A stretch of DNA of 64,000 bases from Anaerorhabdus furcosa (GTDB lineage Bacteria > Bacillota_I > Bacilli_A > Erysipelotrichales > Erysipelotrichaceae): the NCBI RefSeq assembly GCF_900167375.1, contig NZ_FUWY01000006.1, positions 1-64,000 on the forward strand, given 5' to 3'. The notes beneath the pieces were generated by a model, which saw only the letters and a program-made list of their open reading frames with translations, was not told the origin of the DNA and made no database searches. The translations under genes were made by a program, and so were the position numbers. Positions 49,083 through 57,851 of the stretch are shown piece after piece (positions within the stretch are counted from its first letter, which is position 1; every line of letters starts with the position of its first letter).

Positions 49083-50729
49083 ATGAAAGTTATACTAACA
49101 ACATTAAACGCAAAATTTATTCATACTAGTCTTGCACTACGTTGGCTCTATGTAGCACGTGATGCAGCTTTTGATACTGAAATTCAAGAATATACAATTC
49201 GAGATAATTTAGATGAAGTCGCTTTAAAATTAGTTGAATCTAAACCAGATATTATTGGATTATCAATCTATATATGGAATCAAGAAGAATCAAAAGAATT
49301 AGTTAGGAAAATAGCGAAACTCAATGCATCCATAAGGATATTGATTGGTGGACCTGAGGTTTCTTATGAATATAGTGATTGGTTGAGTTTACCCATCGAA
49401 GGTGTTTTAAGAGGTGAGGGTGAAATTTCATTTTGGAAGGCATGTCGTCAAGAAGAGGAAATCGAAGGATTTGTGTCTAAAACAGTTCAGTCTGAAATAG
49501 CTTATGCAAAAGTTGATTTGCGTTGGTTAGAAACACTGGAAAGTCCTTACTTCTTAGCTTTTGATTTAGAGAATCAAAAGAATCGCTATCTTTACATAGA
49601 AACAAGTAGGGGATGTCCTTATCGTTGTAGTTATTGTTTGTCTTCTTTGGATAATCAAGTACGATTGTATTCAGAAGAATATATAATGAATATTTTAAAG
49701 CAATTGGAAGGAAAATCATGCAAACAAGTTAAATTTCTAGATCGAACCTTTAATGTAAAACCAGAACGTGCTTTAAAGATTGCGAAATGTATTGAACAAT
49801 TGAATGTTGATTTTAGTTTTCAATTTGAAGTTGTCCTCGATACAATGAATGAAGCAATGTTAAGTTTCTTTGAACATGCAAATAAAGAGAGATTTCGATT
49901 TGAAGTGGGAGTTCAATCATTTAATCAACATACATTGAATTCAGTACATCGAGTACAAGATTTAGATAAATTAGTCGCAAATATCAAACGATTAAGTTTA
50001 GCAGGGTGCATCTTACATGTTGATTTGATTGGTGGATTACCCTATGAAGATTTAAATTCTTTTAAGGATTCCTACACTCGCTTATTTGCGTGTGGTGCCA
50101 CTGAGATACAGGTGGGTATCTTAAAGCTTCTAAAAGGTACGACATTGCGAAATCAAGCCTCAAATTATGGGTTTGTCTATGAAGAGGGTTCACCCTATAC
50201 AATTTTAGAAACAAGCTGGTTATCAAGTGAAGAAATAAATGTAATTGAAAACGTATATCAAGCAACTGAGAAATGCTATAACAATGGGCGAATTCGCGGG
50301 ACACTGGATACTTGTTTTCAAATGGGATATCCAATTTTTGAAGTGATGTCACTACTTGGACTAAAGATGAAAGAATTTGATGGACAAGTACAAATAAGAG
50401 ATTATTTTTTAATGGCATTTGATGTTTTATCTACAATGAAACTAAGTGATCCATTGATAATTAAAGCTTTACTTAATACAGACTATTATATGAACTTCAG
50501 ACAAAATCCAAAGCCTTTGTTTAATGATGAAATAAGTGGTGAAAAGAAAAAAGAATTGTATAAATTATGGATTAATAGACAATATTTTGATGAACAGATT
50601 CTCTATAATTATGGTAAAATTAGACTTGGATTTTATAAGAATCAAATTATGATTCAAACCTTAATTTATGATGCAAAACAAAATTATCCAAAACGATATT
50701 GGTTTAGTTTGGAAGGAGAAAAACAATGA
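49083..50729 (+). CDS. B12-binding/radical SAM protein (DUF4080 type)
   Basis: The 548-residue protein has an N-terminal cobalamin-binding-like domain (residues 1-150, PDIIGLSIYIWNQEE, ILIGGPEVSYE) and a radical SAM domain with TSRGCPYRCSYCLSS near 180. A C-terminal DUF4080-like helical region follows. Such proteins may use methylcobalamin and SAM for methyl or rearrangement chemistry on unknown substrates. It is followed by rdgB-type and TrmL genes with overlapping ends, so it heads a compact operon. Function not assigned. Confidence 0.88.
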   Translation: MKVILTTLNAKFIHTSLALRWLYVARDAAFDTEIQEYTIRDNLDEVALKLVESKPDIIGLSIYIWNQEESKELVRKIAKLNASIRILIGGPEVSYEYSDWLSLPIEGVLRGEGEISFWKACRQEEEIEGFVSKTVQSEIAYAKVDLRWLETLESPYFLAFDLENQKNRYLYIETSRGCPYRCSYCLSSLDNQVRLYSEEYIMNILKQLEGKSCKQVKFLDRTFNVKPERALKIAKCIEQLNVDFSFQFEVVLDTMNEAMLSFFEHANKERFRFEVGVQSFNQHTLNSVHRVQDLDKLVANIKRLSLAGCILHVDLIGGLPYEDLNSFKDSYTRLFACGATEIQVGILKLLKGTTLRNQASNYGFVYEEGSPYTILETSWLSSEEINVIENVYQATEKCYNNGRIRGTLDTCFQMGYPIFEVMSLLGLKMKEFDGQVQIRDYFLMAFDVLSTMKLSDPLIIKALLNTDYYMNFRQNPKPLFNDEISGEKKKELYKLWINRQYFDEQILYNYGKIRLGFYKNQIMIQTLIYDAKQNYPKRYWFSLEGEKQ

Positions 50730-51316
50730 AAGATTTATTCATAGCTTCAGCGAATGCGCATAAAATTGAAGAATTCAAACATATGCTAGAACCGTTGGGA
50801 TATCAAATAAGAAGTATCAATGATTTACCAGAAGTGATTGATATTGAGGAGACAGGAGTTACATTTGAAGAAAATGCGATTATCAAAGCACAAACAATTA
50901 CTGATAAATTTAATATTCCTTGTATTTCAGATGACTCTGGTTTAGAAATTGATGCATTAAATAAAGAACCAGGAGTTCAATCCGCACGATATTTGGGTCA
51001 TGATACAAGTTATGATATTAAAAATAATACATTATTAGAAAGAATGAAAAATGAATCGAATCGTGCGTGCCGATTTGTTTGTGCCATTGCATTAAGTGTT
51101 CCTGGCAAGGAACCAGTAGTATTTAGAGATACGATTGAAGGGACAGTTGCGACCTCAATTGAGGGTAATAAAGGATTTGGTTATGATCCAATTGTTTACT
51201 ATGAACCTTTTAAAACAACACTTGCGAATGTAAGCGAAGAAAAGAAAAATAGTGTATCTCACCGTGGTAAAGCACTTCAAAAATTATTGGAGTATTTAAA
51301 TGAAACACCTATCTAA
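50726..51316 (+). CDS. rdgB: XTP/dITP pyrophosphatase (RdgB/HAM1)
   Basis: The 196-residue protein starts IASANAHKIEEFKHML and contains TFEENAIIKAQ, SDDSGLEIDALNKEPGVQSARYLG and GFGYDPIV, the signature of the HAM1 family. It removes non-canonical purine nucleotides (XTP, dITP) before they enter DNA. Overlap with the preceding gene is four bases. Confidence 0.95.
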   Translation: MKDLFIASANAHKIEEFKHMLEPLGYQIRSINDLPEVIDIEETGVTFEENAIIKAQTITDKFNIPCISDDSGLEIDALNKEPGVQSARYLGHDTSYDIKNNTLLERMKNESNRACRFVCAIALSVPGKEPVVFRDTIEGTVATSIEGNKGFGYDPIVYYEPFKTTLANVSEEKKNSVSHRGKALQKLLEYLNETPI

Positions 51317-51980
51317 ACCTTGTTTTTTTATAGCTACAATTTGTTTCATCGTTGCGTTTTTCCTAACTTGTCTAGACTTTAATAGCTTTAACCATGATTT
51401 CTATAAAAGTGAGTATGATAAATTAGGTGTAGCAGATGAAATCGGTATTAGTAGAGTTGAGTTACAAGAAACTACAGATGTTTTATTGGACTATATTCAA
51501 GATAAACGAGATGATTTGAATGTAAGTGCTGTGATACTAGGGCAAGAGCGACAAGTATTCAATGAAAAAGAAATCATGCATATGGTCGATGTAAAAGATT
51601 TATATCTTACTACGATGAATGTAAGAATGATGACAGGTATTGGATTTATAGTCTTTGGATTATTGGGAATCTTATTTGATCGTAAGAATGCATTAAGAAA
51701 TAGTACTGAAATGTTTATCATGGGGACTGTATCTGCCCTAACACTCATTCTCTTTTTGGGGATGTATGCCATGATTGATTTTGATCAATTTTGGTTGCAA
51801 TTTCATTATATTTTCTTTACCAATGATTTATTTTTACTAGATCCTGCTACGGATATTTTAATTCAAATGGTACCTAGTCAGTTTTTCTTTGATTTAGTAT
51901 TTAGAATTGCGGGAACATTTCTTCTAGGCATGGTAGTGCTATGTGGAGGTTGTTTCTATATAAGGAGGAAAAGTAAATGA
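51300..51980 (+). CDS. TIGR01906/DUF1461 integral membrane protein
   Basis: The 226-residue protein has about five membrane helices. It has the family pattern DFDQFWLQFHYIFFTNDLFL, LDPATDILIQMVPSQFFFD. Members are of unknown function in Bacillota. It starts 17 bases before the end of rdgB and ends overlapping trmL, so it is in the same operon. Confidence 0.85.
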   Translation: MKHLSKPCFFIATICFIVAFFLTCLDFNSFNHDFYKSEYDKLGVADEIGISRVELQETTDVLLDYIQDKRDDLNVSAVILGQERQVFNEKEIMHMVDVKDLYLTTMNVRMMTGIGFIVFGLLGILFDRKNALRNSTEMFIMGTVSALTLILFLGMYAMIDFDQFWLQFHYIFFTNDLFLLDPATDILIQMVPSQFFFDLVFRIAGTFLLGMVVLCGGCFYIRRKSK

Positions 51981-52486
51981 TTCATGTTGTTTTGTATGAA
52001 CCAGAGATACCACAAAATACAGGTAACATTATGCGTACATGCATGGCAAGTAATTGTAAACTTCATTTAATAGAACCATTGGGCTTCTCACTAGATGAAA
52101 AGCATTTAAGACGATCTGGCATGGATTATCGTGATCAATTGGAAGTCTTTACTTACAAAGACTGGAATGAATTTATAAGTAAGAATACTGGAACTTATTT
52201 TTACATTACGCGTTATGGAAAAAAGAGTCCAACCATGTTTGATTATAAAGAAGTAGAAGGGGATATTTATCTCATCTTTGGTAAAGAGAGTACAGGAATA
52301 CCCAAGGAAATCTTACACGACCATTTGGAATATTGTGCTAGACTTCCAATGGTTAAGGAAGCTAGAAGTTTGAATTTATCAAATTGTGTAGCAATTTGTG
52401 TGTATGAAGTGTTAAGGCAATTAGATTATCCAGGACTTAGTCCGGTAGAATTTATTAAAGGGGAAGATTGGTTAGAAAATGAATAA
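51977..52486 (+). CDS. trmL: tRNA (cytidine(34)/uridine(34)-2'-O)-methyltransferase TrmL
   Basis: The 169-residue SPOUT-family protein has YEPEIPQNTGNIMRTCMASN, RRSGMDYRDQLEV, IFGKESTGIPKEI and the knot motif MVKEARSLNLSN. It methylates the wobble nucleotide ribose of certain tRNAs. An AGGAGG ribosome-binding site lies in the previous gene's end. Length fits TrmL. Confidence 0.95.
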   Translation: MIHVVLYEPEIPQNTGNIMRTCMASNCKLHLIEPLGFSLDEKHLRRSGMDYRDQLEVFTYKDWNEFISKNTGTYFYITRYGKKSPTMFDYKEVEGDIYLIFGKESTGIPKEILHDHLEYCARLPMVKEARSLNLSNCVAICVYEVLRQLDYPGLSPVEFIKGEDWLENE

Positions 52487-52979
52487 AATAACAAAGAAAA
52501 TTACAATAGCAGCTGCGCTTATTGCGATTGGGTTATTGTTACCACAAGTTTTACATGTATTCGGTAATGGGTTAGCAGGAATGATCTCGCCATTGCATAT
52601 ACCAGCGTTTTTTGCGGGATTTTTACTAGGACCCATTTGGGGTTTAGGCGTGGGAATTTTAGTACCGCTTTTAAGTAGTGTGATTACGGGCATGCCTCCT
52701 TTATTTCCTATTGGCATGGCAATGATGGTTGAAATTGGATTGTATGGTTTAATGAGTGGGTTATGCAATAAAAAGTTCAATGTTTGGATTAGTTTAGCTA
52801 TTGCAATCGTTGTAGGACGTATTGGGTATGTACTTGCTGCTGCATTCTTGTTACAGATATTCTCATTTGAAGGGGTTGTTACATCACTCATTGCAAACTT
52901 CTCTGGAGGATTTATTGCCATTATTGTGCAATTTGCGATTATACCAGTGCTTGTAACACGTTTGAAGAAAGTGATTTAA
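52479..52979 (+). CDS. ECF transporter S component
   Basis: The 166-residue protein is highly hydrophobic with about five or six membrane helices. It has the S-component pattern GMISPLHIPAFFAGFLLGPI and GVGILVPLLSSVITGMPP. These proteins bind a vitamin and dock on the shared ECF energy module. I could not name the vitamin from sequence. The last bases of trmL overlap its start, so it is translated with the operon. Confidence 0.85.
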   Translation: MNKITKKITIAAALIAIGLLLPQVLHVFGNGLAGMISPLHIPAFFAGFLLGPIWGLGVGILVPLLSSVITGMPPLFPIGMAMMVEIGLYGLMSGLCNKKFNVWISLAIAIVVGRIGYVLAAAFLLQIFSFEGVVTSLIANFSGGFIAIIVQFAIIPVLVTRLKKVI

Positions 52980-53039
52980 TGTGTTATATTAGACAAATGT
53001 TTTTAGATTTCATATAATATTCTAGGAGAGGTGAGGATT

Positions 53040-53213
53040 ATGATAGAAAACATCAATGATTTTTTGTCTATTGCCTTTTTACTTTTGATTCTTGTGTATG
53101 GTTTGTATATAACCTATTCAATTTTCGTTAAACACCATGAACATAAGATGCAACAAATTGAATCAGATTATTATCAAGAAGATACAGATGATTCAAGAAC
53201 AGATTTTTATTAA
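53040..53213 (+). CDS. Small single-pass membrane protein
   Basis: The 57-residue protein starts IENINDFLSIAFLLLILVYG, a membrane helix, then KHHEHKMQQIESDYYQEDTD, an acidic tail. GAGAGGTGAGG with short spacing supports ATG 53040, as the in-frame GTG at 53031 sits on that site. Family not recognised. It is followed by the RidA-like gene. Confidence 0.65.
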   Translation: MIENINDFLSIAFLLLILVYGLYITYSIFVKHHEHKMQQIESDYYQEDTDDSRTDFY

Positions 53214-53230
53214 ACTAAAGGAGGAGTATC

Positions 53231-53755
53231 ATGTTTACTCAAGCTATTTCATCACCTAATGCTCCTAAAGCATTAGGACCTTATTCTCAAGCGATTAAAT
53301 TAGGCGATTTCGTTTATTTATCAGGACAAATTCCGATGGATCCAGCTACTGGAGAAATCGTTCCAGGAGGAATCCAAGAACAAACACAACAAGTATTAAA
53401 GAACATTGAAGCAGTTCTTGCAGAAATGAATCTTGAAACTCGTCATGTAGTAAAAACAACTGTATTTATGACTGATTTATCTGATTTTGATGCAATGAAT
53501 CAAATCTATGCAGTTTACTTTAATGAACCATTTCCAGCACGTTCAACAGTTCAAGTAGCAGCTTTACCAAAGGGTGCTAAAGTTGAAATTGAATGCACAG
53601 TAATTGATACACTTGTTTACGAAAGACAAATGTCACAAAACGGTGGATGCAATGGTGGCTGTGGTGGTGAAGGTTGCCATGGTAAAGATTGTGGATGCGA
53701 TGACGATTGCGGTTGCGATGATGATCATTGTGAAGATTGTGGATGCGGTGAATAA
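53231..53755 (+). CDS. RidA-family deaminase-like protein with cysteine-rich C-terminal tail
   Basis: Residues 1-125 are a standard RidA (YjgF/YER057c) domain: NAPKALGPYSQAIKLGDFVY, GGIQEQTQQVLKNIEAVL, FPARSTVQVAALPKGAKVEI and EIECTVID. RidA enzymes hydrolyse reactive enamine/imine intermediates. The unusual part is the last 40 residues (NGGCNGGCGGEGCHGKDCGC, then DDDCGCDDDHCEDCGCGE). They hold ten Cys, two His and many Asp/Glu, and resemble a metallothionein-like metal site. The tail has no counterpart in ordinary RidA proteins, which end near residue 125. Metal binding is inferred. Confidence 0.9.
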   Translation: MFTQAISSPNAPKALGPYSQAIKLGDFVYLSGQIPMDPATGEIVPGGIQEQTQQVLKNIEAVLAEMNLETRHVVKTTVFMTDLSDFDAMNQIYAVYFNEPFPARSTVQVAALPKGAKVEIECTVIDTLVYERQMSQNGGCNGGCGGEGCHGKDCGCDDDCGCDDDHCEDCGCGE

Positions 53756-53768
53756 CCGCATTTTCTTT
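53743..53768 (+). terminator. Terminator overlapping the RidA-tail gene stop
   Basis: ATGCGGT (53743-53749) and ACCGCAT (53755-53761) form a stem, followed by TTTCTTTT. The left arm encodes the last cysteine-rich codons. Confidence 0.7.
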
Positions 53769-53809
53769 TACATAGAAAGAAATAATGAATAAAGAAAGTG
53801 AGGAGCTAA

Positions 53810-54667
53810 ATGATATATATACTAATTTTAATAATACTCCTTGGGTGGATTTTAATTTATTCTGTTATTACAAATAAAAAAGTTAAAACAACACATTTTG
53901 AAATAAGAAGTAAGAAACTACCAAATGAATTCGATGGATATCACATTACTCTATGTACAGATATTCACAATGAACAGTATTTAAATAATGAGCAATTTTA
54001 TAAACAAGTTGAAGTAACCAATCCGGATATTATATTAATAAGTGGAGATTTTATTGACTCACGTCGTACTAATTTTGATGTGTCTTTAGAGATTGCAAGA
54101 AGACTAGTTACTATAGCACCCACATATTATGTAACAGGTAATCACGAATATCGACTTATTACTTTTCCTATCTTTGAAGAGAGTTTAAAAGAAATTGGTG
54201 TTCGTATATTAAGAAATGAAGCAATTAAGTTGCATCGTGGATCAAGTAGTATAACGCTACTTGGTATGGATGATCCTCATTTCTTTTCAGAGAACAATGG
54301 TCATCAAAATGAAGCCAAAGTCTTAAATAAATTGTTGGATGAGTTGAAAACAAAGGATGACTACACGGTTTTGTTGATCCATCGTCCAGAGTTTTTTGAA
54401 GATTATTATCAACATAAGATTGACTTAGCACTTTGTGGACATACTCATGGTGGTCAAATAAGGATTCCCTTTGTGGGTGGTTTAATAGCTCCTCACCAAG
54501 GCTTTTTTCCAAAGTATGATGCAGGTTATTTCTGCAAAGGTGATACTCAAATGTTGATTAGTAAAGGGTTAGGTAGTAGTTCTTTCCCATTGCGTGTAAA
54601 TGATCAACCCGAATTACTTGAAATCCGTTTAAAAAGTGAATCAACAGAATCTGACAAGTCGTTCTAA
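53810..54667 (+). CDS. Membrane-anchored metallophosphoesterase
   Basis: The 285-residue protein has an N-terminal membrane helix (IYILILIILLGWILIYSVI). It then has the calcineurin-like motifs TLCTDIHNEQ, ISGDFID, VTGNHEYR and ALCGHTHGGQI. This order is that of YkuE-type metallophosphoesterases, which act outside or at the membrane. Substrate unknown. GAGGAG precedes the ATG. A good terminator follows. Confidence 0.9.
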   Translation: MIYILILIILLGWILIYSVITNKKVKTTHFEIRSKKLPNEFDGYHITLCTDIHNEQYLNNEQFYKQVEVTNPDIILISGDFIDSRRTNFDVSLEIARRLVTIAPTYYVTGNHEYRLITFPIFEESLKEIGVRILRNEAIKLHRGSSSITLLGMDDPHFFSENNGHQNEAKVLNKLLDELKTKDDYTVLLIHRPEFFEDYYQHKIDLALCGHTHGGQIRIPFVGGLIAPHQGFFPKYDAGYFCKGDTQMLISKGLGSSSFPLRVNDQPELLEIRLKSESTESDKSF

Positions 54668-54688
54668 TCGCAAAGAATGACTTGTTTT
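54654..54688 (+). terminator. Terminator after the metallophosphoesterase gene
   Basis: ACAAGTCGTTCT (54654-54665) pairs with AGAATGACTTGT (54674-54685) with one wobble pair, followed by a T-run. Confidence 0.8.
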
Positions 54689-54732
54689 AGCATCATTCCT
54701 TGTGTAAACTATATAAGAAACGGAGAAGAATT

Positions 54733-56286
54733 ATGAGTATATTAACAGTAGAAAACTTATCCCATAGTTATGGAGGAAGAGAAATATTTGAAAATGTTTC
54801 TTTTCGTCTATTAAAGGGTGAACATATTGGATTAATTGGTGCAAATGGTGAAGGTAAGAGTACATTTATGAAAATTATTACGAATACTCTTGAACCCGAT
54901 GAAGGTAAAATAATTTGGAGTAATAAGGTAAGTGTTGGTTATCTTGATCAAAACGCTAGTTTGCATGAAGGAAATACAATTCGTGATACACTTAAAAAAG
55001 CATATGATCATTTGTTTGAAATGGAAGCTAAAATAAATGATTATTACATGAAAATGACGGATTGTACTGAAGATGAAATGAATCAGATGCTTGAAGAAAT
55101 TGGTGAAATGCAAGATATTATGGAACATCATGACTTCTATTTAATTGATTCAAAAGTGGAAGAAGTTGCGAGTGCAATAGGGTTAAATGATATTGGCTTA
55201 GATAAATTTGTTAATGAATTAAGTGGTGGTCAAAGAAGTAAAGTGCTTTTAGGTAAACTCTTATTAGAAAAACCAGATATTTTACTTTTGGATGAGCCAA
55301 CAAACTATTTAGATGAAGAACATATAAGCTGGTTAAAAAATTATTTAAGAAATTATGAGAATGCCTTTATTTTAATTTCACATGACATTCCATTCTTAAA
55401 TGATGTAGTTAATATTATTTATCATGTGGATAATTGTTTACTAACGCGTTATGTTGGAAACTATGATGAGTTTGAGCGAGTATATGAGATAAATCAAAAG
55501 CAACTAGAGGCAGCGTATGAGCGTCAACAAAAAGAAATTGAGAAGTTAGAAGATTTTGTGGCTAGAAATAAAGCTAGAGTGGCAACACGTGGTATGGCGA
55601 ATTCCCGTGCTAAGAAATTAGAAAAAATGGATCGTATTACACTAAAAGGTGAGAAACCAAAACCTTCGTTTAGTTTTATGATGGGTAAGACACCAGGTAA
55701 GAATATATTTGAAGCGGAAGATCTTGTGATTGGATATGATACTGCTTTATCAATTCCAATGAACTTAATTTTAGAGAAGGGTAAGAAAATTGCGGTAGTA
55801 GGTGCAAATGGATTAGGTAAATCTACACTACTGAAGAGTTTCTTGGGTCAAATCCCTGCTATATCAGGGAAAACACATCTCGGCGAAAATCTTGAAATCG
55901 GTTATTTTGAACAGGAAGCACCTAAATCAACCAAGACTTGTATTGATGACTTGTGGGATGAATTTCCAGCCTATTCGCAATATGAAATTCGTAGTGCGCT
56001 TGCAAAATGTGGACTAACGACTGAACAAATTGAAAGTAGAGTCAATGTTTTATCAGGGGGTGAACAAGCAAAACTTAGATTATGTAAAATCTTGAATCGT
56101 CCATGTAATATTTTAGTGCTAGATGAGCCTACCAATCACTTAGATCAAGATGCTAAAGAGGAATTAAAAAGAGCATTGATAGAATACAAAGGTTCTATTT
56201 TAATCGTATGTCATGAGCGTGAATTCTATGAAAATCTTGTTGATGATGTTTGGAATCTTGCTCAATACAGTTTAAGCGCACAATAA
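54733..56286 (+). CDS. ABC-F family ATPase
   Basis: The 517-residue protein has two nucleotide-binding domains without membrane segments: Walker A IGANGEGKSTF and signature LSGGQRSKV, then Walker A VGANGLGKSTL and signature LSGGEQAKL. A charged linker (AYERQQKEIEKLEDFVARNK) joins them. ABC-F proteins act on ribosomes. The start SILTVENLSHSYGGREIFEN resembles Bacillus YfmM. ATG 54733 has GGAGA six bases upstream; the longer in-frame start has none. Antibiotic resistance cannot be concluded. Confidence 0.92.
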   Translation: MSILTVENLSHSYGGREIFENVSFRLLKGEHIGLIGANGEGKSTFMKIITNTLEPDEGKIIWSNKVSVGYLDQNASLHEGNTIRDTLKKAYDHLFEMEAKINDYYMKMTDCTEDEMNQMLEEIGEMQDIMEHHDFYLIDSKVEEVASAIGLNDIGLDKFVNELSGGQRSKVLLGKLLLEKPDILLLDEPTNYLDEEHISWLKNYLRNYENAFILISHDIPFLNDVVNIIYHVDNCLLTRYVGNYDEFERVYEINQKQLEAAYERQQKEIEKLEDFVARNKARVATRGMANSRAKKLEKMDRITLKGEKPKPSFSFMMGKTPGKNIFEAEDLVIGYDTALSIPMNLILEKGKKIAVVGANGLGKSTLLKSFLGQIPAISGKTHLGENLEIGYFEQEAPKSTKTCIDDLWDEFPAYSQYEIRSALAKCGLTTEQIESRVNVLSGGEQAKLRLCKILNRPCNILVLDEPTNHLDQDAKEELKRALIEYKGSILIVCHEREFYENLVDDVWNLAQYSLSAQ

Positions 56287-56294
56287 AAAAGACG

Positions 56295-56803
56295 TTAAAT
56301 TACGTCTAAGATTAATTCGATTATGGGACATCCATAATCGTTTTTATATTCAGTTAGTTTGAATCCAACATCTAAATGTGCTTTTAATGCTGCGGTTCTT
56401 TCAACTTCAAAATCATTTCGTAGTATTTTTAATCCATCTTGTTTGCTTTTTCAATGAGTAATTTTAATCCTTCTAAACCATAGCCTAATCCACGATACTT
56501 TGCTTCAATTAATATTCCAATCTGATGTGTATTTGAAGATGAATCAAGATGGTAATTAATTTCACCAACATAATTTCCATCTTCGTTTTGTAAGTATGCG
56601 TAAAAACGAGTAGGTTCATTGTTTATCCACTTTGAGTACCAAGACTTCCAAGAGGATTCATCAAAGAGTATACAACCAGTATCATTGTTATATTCAGGAA
56701 AATCTAAATTGTAATGAGCGTTATAAGACATTGTTTCTATATCTTGCATTATTTTCTTTCGATAACTTAACTCACTTAGTCTAGGTTGAATGATTTTAAG
56801 CAT
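56295..56803 (-). pseudogene. GNAT acetyltransferase interrupted by a frameshift
   Basis: The first 124 codons from ATG 56803 encode a GNAT N-terminus with acetyl-CoA motif IGILIEAKYRGLGYGLEGLK, then stop at 56429. The remaining expected part continues in another frame from about 56440 to a stop at 56295: KQDGLKILRNDFEVERTAAL then KAHLDVGFKLTEY. The join lies in AAAAAGCAAACAAG, so a one-base loss is likely. Restored, the protein would be about 169 residues, normal for GNAT. It overlaps the start of the DUF5662 gene by eight bases. Sequencing error or true decay is possible. Confidence 0.8.
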
Positions 56804-57335
56804 ATTTCATACCTTTAATGCGATTAAATGCTTCATTAAGAGGATATTCTTTAACAATAATCAACATTTCTTCTATTTTCTTAGCGGTATTTGGGTGCAT
56901 GTAGAGGCGGTCAGTACCATTCATGAAGTACTCATAAGGTGTATTTTGAGTATAGGCACTACCTTTGTAAATCATACAAGCAGCAATGCGATCACAAATC
57001 ATTTCTTGAACATAATTCAAGGGAACTTCAATTGGAAAAATTCCTGTTTTATTTTTATCTAACCAATATTCCCAGTGATGTTTGTTTCTACCTTTGTGGT
57101 GTAACCAACCCAATGAATAGCCTAGTTCCTCTTTTTCAGCATCAATAGGGGAGCGGTATCCTTGATAATATCGAGCTCCATTAGAAAATTCAACCCAGCT
57201 GTATTTAGATAAATCATGTAAAATTCCTTGCTTGAATAATCCCATTTTAAAGCAAAGAAAGGTCACTTTGATCTTATGATTTGTAATTGTTTTGAAATGG
57301 AGGTATGCGTTTTTAAATGTAATTTTCCTTTTCAA
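56796..57335 (-). CDS. DUF5662-family protein
   Basis: This protein of about 179 residues contains LFKQGILHDLSKYSWVEF, WLHHKGRNKHHWEYWLDK and MICDRIAACMIYKG, conserved His/Asp-rich helices resembling an HD-like metal site. I recall this as DUF5662 (catalase-labelled in some databases). AAAGGAGTG six bases before TTG 57335 supports that start. It overlaps the broken acetyltransferase and is divergent from nusB. Activity not known. Confidence 0.75.
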   Translation of the reverse strand: MKRKITFKNAYLHFKTITNHKIKVTFLCFKMGLFKQGILHDLSKYSWVEFSNGARYYQGYRSPIDAEKEELGYSLGWLHHKGRNKHHWEYWLDKNKTGIFPIEVPLNYVQEMICDRIAACMIYKGSAYTQNTPYEYFMNGTDRLYMHPNTAKKIEEMLIIVKEYPLNEAFNRIKGMKYA

Positions 57336-57473
57336 TTGGAACACTCCTTTCAACTTTAAATACTATGATAAGCGTTTCGTTATTTTAATGCAAGAATATG
57401 TGATGAATCACAAGAAATAGATGTATAAAAAAAGGCTATTTCATGATAAAATAGTCATGCATGGAGGACTAAA

Positions 57474-57851
57474 ATGGATCGTCATATTGAAAGAGAAAAA
57501 TCAATGATTTGTCTTTACCAAGGGTTATTAACAAATAGAGATTTATCAGGGATTGTAGAGGATATATATCTTGTTCCACTTAAGGAAGTCAGTGATTTCT
57601 CAAAAACACTGATTTTTAATAGTTATGAAAATAGAGAGCGTTATATAGGATATATTAACAATGTATTGGATGAATGGACTTTTGACCGTTTAGGATTTAT
57701 TGAACAAGCGATTTTATTAATGGCTTGTACAGAATTTGATAATAAGATTGCAGAAACACCAGTTATCATCAATGAAGCAATTTTACTTGCGAAAAAGTAT
57801 GGAGATGACAACGCCTACAAATTAATTAATGGAGTGTTGGATCGTCTATGA
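57474..57851 (+). CDS. nusB: Transcription antitermination factor NusB
   Basis: The 125-residue helical protein has the NusB pattern FDRLGFIEQAILLMACTEF, PVIINEAILLAKKYGDDNA and KLINGVLDRL. It helps RNA polymerase transcribe rRNA operons. It is the first gene of a six- to seven-gene operon with xseA, xseB, ispA, dxs, recN and dinB, a common Bacillota order. Length fits. GGAGGA precedes the ATG. Confidence 0.93.
   Translation: MDRHIEREKSMICLYQGLLTNRDLSGIVEDIYLVPLKEVSDFSKTLIFNSYENRERYIGYINNVLDEWTFDRLGFIEQAILLMACTEFDNKIAETPVIINEAILLAKKYGDDNAYKLINGVLDRL

Noticed and set aside
54733..56286. Antibiotic-resistance ABC-F protein
   Set aside because: Most ABC-F proteins in this position are housekeeping; no resistance-specific linker could be recognised.
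57424..57460. Inverted repeat with an A-run before nusB as a terminator on the minus strand
   Set aside because: No minus-strand gene ends there; the repeat is AT-rich and may be chance or part of the nusB promoter region.
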